This document shows, piece after piece, positions 8,480 through 17,220 of a DNA stretch of 64,000 nucleotides (within the stretch, counting starts at the first letter, position 1; every line of letters begins with the position of its first letter). The DNA is from DATAXI01 sp963756185 (lineage in GTDB: Bacteria; Verrucomicrobiota; Verrucomicrobiia; Chthoniobacterales; Chthoniobacteraceae). Under the pieces are notes generated by a model. That model was not told where the DNA came from. It saw only the letters and a list, made by a program, of their open reading frames with translations, and ran no database searches. The stretch lies in NCBI GenBank assembly GCA_963756185.1, contig CAVWMS010000003.1, positions 62,001 to 126,000 of the forward strand, read 5' to 3'. The translations under genes were made by a program, and so were the position numbers.

Positions 8480-9025
8480 ATGATTACACATTCACATTCC
8501 TCCATGAGCCGCTATTTAGCTGTTCCCATTTTCTTGTTAGTTTTCCAAATGACAGGACTCGCCGCACCAGACCCTCCGTTCGAGGATTTATTGTTGCGTG
8601 CCAAAAATGTCCTAATTGCCGAGGTTCTTTCGACGAATATTTCGACAGAACACCGTACCGTTTCATTCCACGTTGTTGATGTCCTGAGAGGTCATTCAAC
8701 CAGGGAGTTTACCTTGCCGTTTGAAACGTATGCAGATTTCAAAAAGGGATCTCAATGGCTTCTCTTGTCCCAGGGTGACAATCATTACGGAGAGCCAAGG
8801 AACATTCTAGACAGACCTATGGACGGTCAAGGGGCGTGGTGTGGATGGACATACCTGCCTCTTTTAACGATTGGAAACAAGACATACGCAGGATGGAGTT
8901 TCTCCTCTTGTGATGGCGACCCTATCTGCGACATCCAGAGTCGAACAGATGGGGGCTGCTTGGAGCTATCCAGGATAAAGCGCCTTATTCGGCGTTTTCC
9001 CTATAATCCAGACGTTAATAGATGA
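8480..9025 (+). CDS. Exported protein of unknown function
   Basis: 181 residues with a signal peptide (from MSRYLAVPIFLLVFQMTGLA, cleaved near AAP). The mature part has four or more Cys (CGW, SSCDGDPIC, GGC), suggesting disulfides, and a VLIAEVLSTNIS...VDVLRG pattern recalling small strand-rich exported domains. A second ATG nine codons in (MSRYL) is the better signal-peptide start. The base composition is visibly richer in A+T than the surrounding genes. It lies between repeat arrays, so recent acquisition is plausible. Function unknown. Confidence 0.5.
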   Translation: MITHSHSSMSRYLAVPIFLLVFQMTGLAAPDPPFEDLLLRAKNVLIAEVLSTNISTEHRTVSFHVVDVLRGHSTREFTLPFETYADFKKGSQWLLLSQGDNHYGEPRNILDRPMDGQGAWCGWTYLPLLTIGNKTYAGWSFSSCDGDPICDIQSRTDGGCLELSRIKRLIRRFPYNPDVNR

Positions 9026-9032
9026 CCGGTTT

Positions 9033-9398
9033 CTACTTCTTCAATAATGCCTGAGCTTTTCGGCATAAGTCGAGATCATTTGAAACGCGAACATTAATAA
9101 ATGTCTCTTCAACTAAGCGACTCAGCTCTCTCGCAAATAGTTGCCAACCGTCCATCAAATTAGAAGCAAAAACGGATCCACTGCCAGTAGCGGGCGTCCA
9201 AATGACGAATTTCGGCAGGTGCGCTCCGCCATCGGGAGGGGCGATATTAAAAATCTGGGCAAGATTGAGAGCATCGTTAGAAAAAGTCCAGAGATTCGGT
9301 TCGTCGCTCAGTATATTGCGGGCCAGTCTAACGCATTCCCCGAGAGCTATCGGGGAGACGGTGAATGGCAAAAATTTATATTCGTCCAACGGATTCAT
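9033..9398 (-). CDS. Small protein of unknown function
   Basis: 121 residues without signal peptide or membrane segment. The sequence looks genuinely coding (mixed alpha/beta, e.g. FVIWTPATGSG and a C-terminal Lys-rich helix), and, like the convergent neighbour 7 bases away, it is A+T-richer than the rest of the window. No family recognised. The two genes may be a recently acquired cargo pair. Confidence 0.45.
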   Translation of the reverse strand: MNPLDEYKFLPFTVSPIALGECVRLARNILSDEPNLWTFSNDALNLAQIFNIAPPDGGAHLPKFVIWTPATGSGSVFASNLMDGWQLFARELSRLVEETFINVRVSNDLDLCRKAQALLKK

Positions 9399-9465
9399 GG
9401 TAAAAAATGCAAGATGATGACACTATTAGGATCGTTGCTGTGACTGTATTGAAATGGACTAGAAG

Positions 9466-9654
9466 CTATCTCACAAATCCAAAATTATCGCTTCTGCGAC
9501 CCCTTCGGGGTCGGAGCAAATTCTTGGCGGTACCCGGGGGTATCGTCCTTCGACAAGCTCAGGACTCAACCCCCGGCTACCGATCTTTGAACCCTTCGGG
9601 TTCATGCGCTTCGCGCTGTTTTCCTTGCGACGCCGATATTTATAAGATGAGTTC
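9466..9654. repeat. Short repeat element with inverted ends, copy A
   Basis: About 190 bases with imperfect inverted ends (ATCTCACAA at 9468-9476; TTATAAGAT at 9640-9648). The interior carries GACCCCTTCGGGGTC, CCTTCGACAAGCTCAGGAC and AACCCTTCGGGTTCATGCGC, the same order as copy B at 11071-11258. The CCTTCGACAAGCTCAG core is a widely scattered bacterial repeat. It has no protein of its own, as expected for a non-autonomous (MITE-like) element. The tail to 9700 holds nothing else. Confidence 0.7.
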
Positions 9655-9700
9655 CAGGGGAAACCAGAGGGCAGGCTGCGACTCGTTTCCGCTCGTTTAT

Positions 9701-11209
9701 TCATAAGTGCGTTTCCTTGCCGTGTTGTATCTTTGGCCACATCTGGTTCCAGTCGAATGGGGGGCTGAATTCGCCGTCGTGGCATTTCATGCAATCGCCG
9801 GCGGCCAGGGGGCGGAAGAAGAAGGTGATTGGACCACCTGATTGCCTTTGGGTTACGTGGATGCTGCCGGGGCCGTGGCAGCTCTCGCAGCCGACGTCCG
9901 TGAGCTTTGCTCCGGCGTACTCGCGCCGGTATCCGCCCGGGGAGCCGAAGCCGACGGTGTGACAGCCGATGCAGGAGGGATCGGCGTCGGCGTTCTTCTG
10001 CTTCAATGCCTCGAAAGCCTGGGCGTGGGCGCTGTGGGTCCAGGCGATGGCGGAGGAGGAGTGGCAGCCGAGGCAGGATTCGCTTCCGACATAGGTGGCG
10101 GCGGCGTGGGCGCCCGGGACCTGGTTTGCCCATAGGTGGGCGGGATCATCGATGGAGAGGGAGGTTTTCCGGATTTCGTTGCGATAATCATTGGCGAGGG
10201 CGACCACGCCCTGGTCCTCGGGAAATCCGTCGTGGAGCAGGACGATTTCGTGATCGCCCGGCTTGATGCTTCCATCGGCGCCGAACATCAATTGAAGGAT
10301 GCCGAAGGATTTCGATTCGTTGGCGGTGTAGTAAATCAAGCTTTGGTTCTCGGAGATCAGGGATTGGGCGGGCTGACTGACATTGCCGCCGAGGATCACG
10401 CGGAACTCGTAGAAGTCTTTGGCCAATTGATCCAGCTCGGCCTCGTTGGTAAAAGCCATCAAGACGAGCATATCGGCGGATTGCTTTACCTCGGGCAGGA
10501 TGCGCCCGAGGCAGGTTTCCATGTCTTCGACTTCCAGGCCGTCGCCCAAGGTGTCTTCCAATCCTTTTGGATCGACCACGCCGACGATGGCGATGCGCCG
10601 GCCGGCGCGATTGATGATGATCCAGCCGGGTAGGAGCGGTTTGCCGGTGGCGCGGTCAATGAGATTGGCGCTTATCATGGGAATGGGTGAATCCGCGGCG
10701 AGTTTTTGCAATTGCGCGGCCGACAGGCTGGCCTCGGTGTGACCGACGTTGAGCGCGGCGTAATTCATGCCGGAATAAGCCTTCACGACCTCCTTGTATT
10801 TCATCAATTGATAGTCCTCGGTCCCTTCCAAGGCGTCGCCAACGTCCAGGCCGATCGCATCCGCCGGCAGCTCCATGCCGATGGCGGTCTTCAATCGCGA
10901 TAGGCCGCCATATTGTCCCGTGAAACAGCCGCAGGGGGTGAGGCGGCCATGTGTTTGCGCGGTAAAGAAGAACCAGACGCTGCCGGCATGCGGCCCGGCC
11001 TTGCACCCGGCGAATGAAGCGGCAACGAGGATCGCCAGTAAAATCCTGAAACCATGAGCCGCCCTGGAAGGTATCTCATAAACCCAGAATTCCTGGTTCT
11101 GCGACCCCTCCGGGGTCGGGGCGCGTTTTTGGGAGTACCGGGGGTGTCGTCCTTCGACAAGCTCAGGACTCGACCCCCGGCTACCGATCTTTGAACCCTT
11201 CGGGTTCAT
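9701..11209 (-). CDS. Lipoprotein: degenerate UshA-like metallophosphatase domain plus tetraheme cytochrome c554-like domain
   Basis: The core product starts with a lipoprotein signal (RILLAILVAASFAGC, lipobox Cys encoded at 11003-11005). Then comes a 5'-nucleotidase/UshA-like domain (THGRLTPCGCFTGQYGGL, LDVGDALEG, LNVGHTEAS) in which several metal ligands of the family are replaced: the usual NDTHG reads AQTHG, and GNHE reads GHTE. The C-terminal third has four heme c motifs, CLGCH, CIGCH, CESCH and CMKCH, like cytochrome c554. Such fusions are known in Planctomycetes and Verrucomicrobia and are thought to act in periplasmic electron transfer. No ATG/GTG/TTG lies just before the signal peptide; the nearest in-frame ATG (11209) lies inside repeat copy B, giving about 48 extra residues. 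It is the last gene downstream of the MoxR operon. Confidence 0.75.
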   Translation of the reverse strand: MNPKGSKIGSRGSSPELVEGRHPRYSQKRAPTPEGSQNQEFWVYEIPSRAAHGFRILLAILVAASFAGCKAGPHAGSVWFFFTAQTHGRLTPCGCFTGQYGGLSRLKTAIGMELPADAIGLDVGDALEGTEDYQLMKYKEVVKAYSGMNYAALNVGHTEASLSAAQLQKLAADSPIPMISANLIDRATGKPLLPGWIIINRAGRRIAIVGVVDPKGLEDTLGDGLEVEDMETCLGRILPEVKQSADMLVLMAFTNEAELDQLAKDFYEFRVILGGNVSQPAQSLISENQSLIYYTANESKSFGILQLMFGADGSIKPGDHEIVLLHDGFPEDQGVVALANDYRNEIRKTSLSIDDPAHLWANQVPGAHAAATYVGSESCLGCHSSSAIAWTHSAHAQAFEALKQKNADADPSCIGCHTVGFGSPGGYRREYAGAKLTDVGCESCHGPGSIHVTQRQSGGPITFFFRPLAAGDCMKCHDGEFSPPFDWNQMWPKIQHGKETHL

Positions 11210-11258
11210 GCGCTTCGCGCAGCCTTCCAAGCCACGCCAATGCTTATGAGATGAGTTC
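11071..11258. repeat. Short repeat element with inverted ends, copy B
   Basis: Same architecture and orientation as copy A, with better preserved inverted ends: ATCTCATAA at 11073-11081 and TTATGAGAT at 11244-11252. It sits directly against the 5' end of the lipoprotein gene and supplies that gene's only in-frame start codons. A half copy (about 11345-11424) follows as part of a tandem duplication. Confidence 0.75.
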
Positions 11259-11511
11259 TAGTAGAGCAACGCATAAGTAAACAAGTTCACGTTCACTTCG
11301 GCGGAGGACAATATCTCGTTGCCGCCGCAGCAGCAGCATCCCTCCGGCTACCGGTCTTTGAACCCTTCGGGTTCATGCGCTTCGCGCAGCTTTCCAAGCC
11401 ACGCCAATACTTATGAGATGAGTTCTAGTAGAGCAACGCATAAGTAAACAAGTTCACGTTCACTTCGGCGGAGGATAAAATCTCGTTGCCGCCGCAGCAG
11501 CAGCAGCCCTC
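11178..11511. repeat. 167-bp tandem duplication carrying a gene 3' end and half a repeat element
   Basis: Positions 11178-11344 match 11345-11511 at a constant offset of 167 with a handful of substitutions. Each unit contains the right half of the short repeat element and the last ~28 codons of the DUF4159 gene (GNEILSSAEVNVNLFTYALL, then stop). The copy nearer the lipoprotein gene is therefore a broken, untranslated second C-terminus. The substitutions show the duplication is not brand new. Confidence 0.8.
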
Positions 11512-12159
11512 GGCGTTGGCGACGTCGTTCAGTCCCTCCTTCGAGTGGACCATGACGATGCGGCCATTTACCTCGATGCCCTCGAGCAATGCCATGTTGC
11601 CCTCCTTGCATTCCAATTGCGTAATCTTATTTACGATGGAAAAGATCGGGTGGGTCATCGGGATCACCTTCAAAGGATACTCGGGAAGGGCGAGCGAGAG
11701 TTCCTTTCGCAGCGAGGCGTCCCAGTCTTCATTCGAGCAACTGGGGCTCGAAACAATGAACCCTCCGTTGAGGAGGTATTTGCGGAGGTTCTTGCGCTCC
11801 TTGTCGGTGAGGGTAAAGGAGTTCTCACCCGAGAAAACGCAGAATGGGTAATTGAACAATTGATCGGAGTCCAGGCGCACCGAGCGGAATTTTCTTTCGA
11901 CTTTGAGCGTTGTCTGCGTTCCCACGTCATCGAGGAACTTATCCGCGAAACAGATCGAGCTGCGATCCCCGGCGTAAATCAAATTGCCGCAGGCGATGAC
12001 TCCCGGCTGAAGCGGGGCCGTGTCGGGAGTGGGCGGCGGCAGGTCGGTCGGTTCCTCGTTGACGCCACTTCCCATCGCCAAACCGGAGAGGCACAGGATG
12101 ATTAGAAGAACCGCAAGTCTTCCATAACCCGCCACGCCTAGGTTAATTTGGTTTTTCAT
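11425..12159 (-). CDS. DUF4159-family exported protein
   Basis: 244 residues with an N-terminal signal/anchor (RLAVLLIILCLSGLAMGSG). The body matches DUF4159: CGNLIYAGDRSSICFADKF, then LFNYPFCVFSGENSFTLT, LRKYLLNGGFI and the late NVNLFTYALL. This domain resembles a glutamine-amidotransferase-like fold and almost always occurs in MoxR/VWA operons. An unusual run CCCCGG lies near the C-terminus. Start 4 bases after the stop of the large DUF4175-like gene implies co-translation. Its 3' end is duplicated downstream. Confidence 0.75.
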   Translation of the reverse strand: MKNQINLGVAGYGRLAVLLIILCLSGLAMGSGVNEEPTDLPPPTPDTAPLQPGVIACGNLIYAGDRSSICFADKFLDDVGTQTTLKVERKFRSVRLDSDQLFNYPFCVFSGENSFTLTDKERKNLRKYLLNGGFIVSSPSCSNEDWDASLRKELSLALPEYPLKVIPMTHPIFSIVNKITQLECKEGNMALLEGIEVNGRIVMVHSKEGLNDVANAEGCCCCGGNEILSSAEVNVNLFTYALLY

Positions 12160-12163
12160 AAGT

Positions 12164-15052
12164 TCATTGCCGATGGGTTATATCCTTGAAGTATTCATCC
12201 ACGATGGGCTGGTACTCGTCCATGGAGCCTTCGGAGTGAACGGCGCCGGATTGCCGGTTCTGCGGATTGAGCCCCTTCATGACATCCGGTGAATCCATTT
12301 GCGGAGCGGCCTCGGCGCCCGAGGCAAGGCCGCCCGGCTCCATGCCGTTTCCGGACATCGGCGAGCTTTGCTTCGGCCCATTGGGATTCAATTGCTCGTT
12401 GCCCAATACCTGCGGCTGCGGCATTGAGTTCATGGAGTAGCCGGAGGAGGCGCCGCTGCCTTGCCCCATGGCCATCCCCGGGAAGTGCCCGGGATTGATT
12501 CCGCCTTTCAGGCACTCGCGCATCTGGGCAAATGACTGCCCATTTTTCGAGCCGAGGGTAAGATGCAAGTATTGGTCGAGTTCGCTCGAGTCCGTCTGGC
12601 CGGAGCCGTTGCATTGGCCGAAGAGGTTTCGCATTTGCTCCTCGAGGCGCTGCGCGAGCAGGGAGCCCTGTTCACCATCTCCATCGAGCATTTTGTTGGT
12701 GGCCATTTCGGCCAATGGCTCGAAGCGACCATTCTCGATGGCATCGGCGAGCATGCGGCCACTGGTGGCGGCCTTGGGAAATTGGGCGTCCGCGGCCGTG
12801 GCGTGCTGGCGCAGTAGCGCGGGCAATTGGGCGAGCGCGGTCCGGACCTGCTCCTGCTGGGCGGCGAGATCCTTGAGCGCAAGCTGATCCTCGCGGTCGA
12901 GCGGCCCCTTGTTTTGATATGCGCGGGTCTGCTCCGCGAGGGCCTGCTGGGCGTAATAGGCGTCCCGGAACAGATTGAAATCATTTACCAAGTCATCGTA
13001 CTTACTGAGGTCCTCGAGAGGCTTTGTCACCTGGTTTGCCATCTCCTGCTCGCGGGCGCCGAGCCTGTCCGCCTGGGCCTGGGCTTGCTGCTGCAACTGG
13101 GCGATGTCATCCGGGGTCAATGCGCGGGAGCCATCCGGCTTTGTCGTTTGCTGGGCGATTTGCTTGAGGGCGGAATCATTGGTGGCGGTGGATGACTTGA
13201 TGTCGATGCCTTCGGTGGTCAATTGCCGCTGGAGATCCTTCTCGAAATCATACAGGGGCTGGGGCCGCACGAATTGCTCCATGCGGTCGGCCTGCTCGTT
13301 GAGGCGCTGGTTCAGTTCGTTTTGCCGGGCGGTGAGGGCATCGAAATCCTGAGCGTGGGCGGTGGCGGACTTGGGGTCCTTCATTTGGGCGGCGAGGGCG
13401 GCGGCATCCTTTGCGAGTTGCAACTGCTCCTGCCGCAGCGCGTTGAATTGCTCGAGCAGGGCCTTGTATTTGGCGGAGAGGTCGCGCACGTCGTCTTGCT
13501 CGCGCAAATAAGCGTTATAATCCTCCTCGCTGATCATGGTGAGAGTGACGGTCTGGCTGCGCGAGAGGTGCGGCGTGGGCGCGGTATCGACGGCCTCGGC
13601 AAAGATGCTCACCTTGTCGCCGGGCTTTACACCGAGATCGGAAAAGTCGAAGACCAGGTTCTGTGACACATCGGTCTCTATGTCGGGGATATTGTAAGTC
13701 AAAGGCGCGGAATAGATGCCATTGAGCGCGCGGTGAATGCGCAGCGTCCTGACACCGTAGTCATCGGTCGCCTGGATTTTCGCGTTGAGCTTGTAGGCAA
13801 CCGAAGCGAATCCGTCCTGCTCCGGCGCGACAATCGACACGGTGGGCGGCAGATCGTGGAGCACGGAGATGAGCGCCTCGGGCTGCTCGTCCGACTGGAT
13901 GCCGGCGATATCCGTGACGCGGAATCGAAGCTTTGCGTCATCGGTAATTGTAAATGCGCCACTTACCTCCTTTTCGCCGTGCTGTGTCATGGGGATATCC
14001 TCCGTCTGGCCGCCGCGCATCATTTCGATGAGGCCCGACTTGAGGGGGCGGTTGGAATCGAGCCTGAAGCGCAGGACGCTCCCCTCGAGCGCATCGGCGG
14101 ACTTGAAGGGGAAAGGATGCTCCTCCGGCTTCAGGCCGGTGTATGCGGGCGGCGTGATTTCCAGGAAGGCAGCCTGGATTTTCGGCGTGAGGATCACGCG
14201 CGCCTCGCGGCGCTGACTGTAAAAAGAGAAGCTTTTCGAGTGGGCCACGATGGAAAAATCGCCGCGGACATCGCCGACCTCGCCGACAAAACCTTTGTCG
14301 CCATCGCGGACCATCGGCAAGGTCACGGGCGGCTGGCTGGCATCCTTTGGATAAGCTGTAAGATATAACTCACTGGGCTCGTGGCCGGACCATGTAACCC
14401 GGACCGGCAGGCTGCCGCCGTAGATAACATCCGCGCCAGACGATCCCGGATCGGCAATATCCACGCGGGTAAATGCATAGGGCGGATGGTCGCCGAAGGG
14501 GTCGAGGAAACGCGGCAGGACGATGCCGGCGACGGGATAGAAAATGGCGAGCAACGCGCAGAATAGCAGCAGCGCGACGCCGGCCTGCTTCAATCGGCGC
14601 CAGGCCTCGCCGGTTATCGCGATGCCCGCGAAATCGACTGGACGAAGTTGTTCGCCGTATTGCCGGACGGCGCGGGCGGCGATGTCGCGAGTGGGTTCGG
14701 ACAGCTTTGTGTTACCGGTCTGATCGGTAAGTTGCAGCGTGTTGATGAGCTTCGATCCGAGCGCGGGCGCGCGCTCCTCGAGGTAGCGCGCGGTGCGCTC
14801 GGCGGGATTGCGCCGCATCCATCCGAGGTACCATCCCATTATAAATGTGACCGCAGCGGCGCACACGCCGGCGACGAGCCATATAAGGCGCGCAATGCTG
14901 CTCAATTGAAGAAAGGCGTCAGCGGCCAGTGCGAGCAGGGCAAAGCCAAGCAGCCAGGGAATGGCGCGCCACCAGAACGCGCGCGCCTTTTCCTGCTGCC
15001 ACGCGCGATCCGCGTCCGCGAGCCGGTCGAGAAATGCCTGGTCGGCGTCCAT
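12164..15052 (-). CDS. Large DUF4175-like membrane protein of the MoxR/VWA operon
   Basis: 962 residues. Two membrane segments near residues 28-75 (PWLLGFALLALAADAFLQL; LIWLVAGVCAAAVTFIMGWY) are followed by YLEERAPALGSKLINTLQLT, a motif shared with DUF4175-type proteins, a third membrane segment around 145-170, and Ig-like beta domains (~200-500). Then comes a very long Gln/Ala-rich coiled coil (~510-800) and a Gly/Met/Ser/Pro-rich tail. Probably an inner-membrane protein with a large periplasmic coiled-coil arm, acting with the VWA and MoxR partners. The ATG at 15052 shares one base with the upstream TGA (TGATG); an open frame extending to 15247 only overlaps the previous gene and is not used. 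Confidence 0.7.
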   Translation of the reverse strand: MDADQAFLDRLADADRAWQQEKARAFWWRAIPWLLGFALLALAADAFLQLSSIARLIWLVAGVCAAAVTFIMGWYLGWMRRNPAERTARYLEERAPALGSKLINTLQLTDQTGNTKLSEPTRDIAARAVRQYGEQLRPVDFAGIAITGEAWRRLKQAGVALLLFCALLAIFYPVAGIVLPRFLDPFGDHPPYAFTRVDIADPGSSGADVIYGGSLPVRVTWSGHEPSELYLTAYPKDASQPPVTLPMVRDGDKGFVGEVGDVRGDFSIVAHSKSFSFYSQRREARVILTPKIQAAFLEITPPAYTGLKPEEHPFPFKSADALEGSVLRFRLDSNRPLKSGLIEMMRGGQTEDIPMTQHGEKEVSGAFTITDDAKLRFRVTDIAGIQSDEQPEALISVLHDLPPTVSIVAPEQDGFASVAYKLNAKIQATDDYGVRTLRIHRALNGIYSAPLTYNIPDIETDVSQNLVFDFSDLGVKPGDKVSIFAEAVDTAPTPHLSRSQTVTLTMISEEDYNAYLREQDDVRDLSAKYKALLEQFNALRQEQLQLAKDAAALAAQMKDPKSATAHAQDFDALTARQNELNQRLNEQADRMEQFVRPQPLYDFEKDLQRQLTTEGIDIKSSTATNDSALKQIAQQTTKPDGSRALTPDDIAQLQQQAQAQADRLGAREQEMANQVTKPLEDLSKYDDLVNDFNLFRDAYYAQQALAEQTRAYQNKGPLDREDQLALKDLAAQQEQVRTALAQLPALLRQHATAADAQFPKAATSGRMLADAIENGRFEPLAEMATNKMLDGDGEQGSLLAQRLEEQMRNLFGQCNGSGQTDSSELDQYLHLTLGSKNGQSFAQMRECLKGGINPGHFPGMAMGQGSGASSGYSMNSMPQPQVLGNEQLNPNGPKQSSPMSGNGMEPGGLASGAEAAPQMDSPDVMKGLNPQNRQSGAVHSEGSMDEYQPIVDEYFKDITHRQ

Positions 15053-17220
15053 CAGCAGAGCCCCCATTTCCGTCTCAAGTACCAATCGGCGCCGAATAGT
15101 CCGCCGATCAGCCAGAAATACCATGCGCGATCCCAGAGGGAAATCTTGCGCGTGCGGAACGAGGGCTCGTCCGGCGTCGCCTCGAGGGATTTCAGCGTGG
15201 GCGCAAGCTCCTCCGGCCTCAATGCGCGCCCGCCGCTCGCCTCGCATAAGCGGCGCAGATAATCGGGGTCGGCGGCGACGTTGGTCTCCTCGAGGTTATC
15301 CTCGTAGGCGATGAAACGGACCGTTTGCGTGGTGCCATCGGGCAGTCGCGCCTGGGCCGAGTAACGGCCTGGCTGCTCGGGCAAATAGTCAGCCGACAGG
15401 CGTTTGTCATCGCCGCTCTGCTGCTCGCAAGTCACGGTCGCGAGCTCTTTGCCATCGGCCGTGATCTTCACAGGCACGGGAGTAAGTGCGTCGTGCTGAT
15501 CGCGCCGAGCGACGTGAAAATGAATCTTCTCGCCGAGCAGCACATTGGCCGTATCCGCGCGGAGTGTGAAACGCGATTGCGGCATAAGATCGCTTCCGGC
15601 GATAAGCCAAAGCACTGTTTGATCCCAAAATCGATCAAAAACTGTGTTGCCCGCCTCGGTCTTTGCGTTGAACGCCCATCGCCATAGGCCATCGACGCCC
15701 ACGCTCAAAACCTGGCCGGAGCCGTAGCGCCGCTGCACCATGGCTGGCAGGACCGGCGCATCGTCGAGTTCCGCCATGGTGGCGGCGAGCGGTTTGCGGT
15801 CGGTGGCGGCCGAAACGCCGAGGATTTGCGGCATCTGGCCGGGATCTTGCGACGCCGCTTCAGCCAGAATCTCGAACGGCGGGACTCCTCCGCCGTCGCG
15901 CGCAACCCTGACCGTACTCGACCGCCTGGCGAGATTTCCCCACGCCACCGGCTGCATTTCCTTGTCGAGATTGCCTGCAAGGGCGTCGCCGCGGGTGAAC
16001 ACGAGCACGCCGCCCTGGTCCACGTATTCTTCGAGCGCATCGATCTGGGAGGAACTCAGGATCGAATTGATGCCCTTGCCCAAAAAAACCAGGTCATACC
16101 GACGCCAATCGTCGACCGTGGCGGGCAGCTTGAACTTATCCGTATCCGATCCGGATTGGATCAGCCGGAGGTGCTTCCTCGCATAAGAAATGACGCAATC
16201 GACATCCAACCTATCATCGCGGCGCAGCGAGCGCTGAAGAAAAGTAGTATCCCAATAGGGCTCTCCCTCGAGAACCAATACCCGGACTCTCTTGTCTATT
16301 ACATTGACATAAGTAACCGCCGAGTTATTCGCCGTACTTACCTGGCCGGGCACGGGCGCCACGCGGATTTCGTATTCATACTGGCCGGGGGTGGCTTCTG
16401 TAACATCGAATTGCACCGGCAACTCCTGCTCCTCGTGCACTACCACGGGCTTGGTCTGCACCGGTTTTCCCTCGCGCAGCAGAGTAGCTTCAAGCGTTTC
16501 ATACGGACAGCCGAGCGGGCGGATCAACCCGGTGAGTCGTATGGTTTGCTTCGCATAATAGAAGGGCTCGAACGACCCCATGCGCACCGAGACGTCGCGG
16601 ACGGTCGTATCGCCGCCCAGAGTCACGGCGTAAATGGGGGTCTGCCTCGTGCGCGCCTCGAGGGCGGTCTTTTCCGGGTTGACCATCTCGAAGTCGTGCC
16701 CGTCGGTAAGCAGAAAGAGCCCTCGCGCGGACTGGCCCGGACCGAGCGAGTCGAGCATCGTCATGACCGAAGTGTTGATCTCTGTCGTCCTGCCATCGGC
16801 CTTCAAATCGGCCAATGGGCCGGTAATTGGTGACGCGTTGCCGGCGAATTCGAATAATCGAACGTCGGCCGCGGCGCCGCCATTGGCGCGGGATGCGAGG
16901 CCGGCGTCCCAGATCAGTTCCCTGGCGGCGTCAAACCGCGTCAGCTTGCCCGCGTCCGCGGTGTTCATGCTGCGCGAGGAATCAACGGCGACCAGAGTTA
17001 CGCGGTCGTGCGCCGGAAGCGGGATGTTCTCGATGCTGGATGGTTGCAGGAGGATGAGCAGGACCAGCGCGATGCCCGACAGCCGAAGCGCGAGCAGGAG
17101 CAAGCGTTTCCACAGCGGCAGATTGCCCGCTGTGCGACCATAGGACCAAATTGTCATGACTGCCAGACCCAGCGCGAGCAGCAGCACCAGGGGTACGGGT
17201 ACGAGCGGATCAAGAATCAC
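15052..17220 (-). CDS. VWA / glutamine-amidotransferase-like membrane protein
   Basis: 722 residues. Membrane segments at ~5-27 and ~38-62 precede a von Willebrand A domain with LVAVDSSRSMNT (D-x-S-x-S metal site, residues ~78-90) and LFLLTDGHD. Next come beta-sandwich regions, then a class I amidotransferase-like Rossmann part (VRVLVLEGEPYWDTTFLQRSL, YDLVFLGKGINSI, LEEYVDQGGVLVFTRGD). A C-terminal membrane helix (WYFWLIGGLFGADWYL) closes it. It overlaps its upstream partner by 4 bases (ATGA). Such proteins accompany BatA and DUF58 in MoxR operons, thought to mediate metal- or cofactor-dependent assembly of periplasmic complexes; the client here is unknown. Confidence 0.75.
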   Translation of the reverse strand: MILDPLVPVPLVLLLALGLAVMTIWSYGRTAGNLPLWKRLLLLALRLSGIALVLLILLQPSSIENIPLPAHDRVTLVAVDSSRSMNTADAGKLTRFDAARELIWDAGLASRANGGAAADVRLFEFAGNASPITGPLADLKADGRTTEINTSVMTMLDSLGPGQSARGLFLLTDGHDFEMVNPEKTALEARTRQTPIYAVTLGGDTTVRDVSVRMGSFEPFYYAKQTIRLTGLIRPLGCPYETLEATLLREGKPVQTKPVVVHEEQELPVQFDVTEATPGQYEYEIRVAPVPGQVSTANNSAVTYVNVIDKRVRVLVLEGEPYWDTTFLQRSLRRDDRLDVDCVISYARKHLRLIQSGSDTDKFKLPATVDDWRRYDLVFLGKGINSILSSSQIDALEEYVDQGGVLVFTRGDALAGNLDKEMQPVAWGNLARRSSTVRVARDGGGVPPFEILAEAASQDPGQMPQILGVSAATDRKPLAATMAELDDAPVLPAMVQRRYGSGQVLSVGVDGLWRWAFNAKTEAGNTVFDRFWDQTVLWLIAGSDLMPQSRFTLRADTANVLLGEKIHFHVARRDQHDALTPVPVKITADGKELATVTCEQQSGDDKRLSADYLPEQPGRYSAQARLPDGTTQTVRFIAYEDNLEETNVAADPDYLRRLCEASGGRALRPEELAPTLKSLEATPDEPSFRTRKISLWDRAWYFWLIGGLFGADWYLRRKWGLC

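Noticed and set aside
14473..15314. Several 85-200-codon plus-strand frames across the MoxR operon
   Set aside because: They are antisense to long conserved genes, Arg/Gly-rich and lack start signals; typical of G+C-rich shadows.
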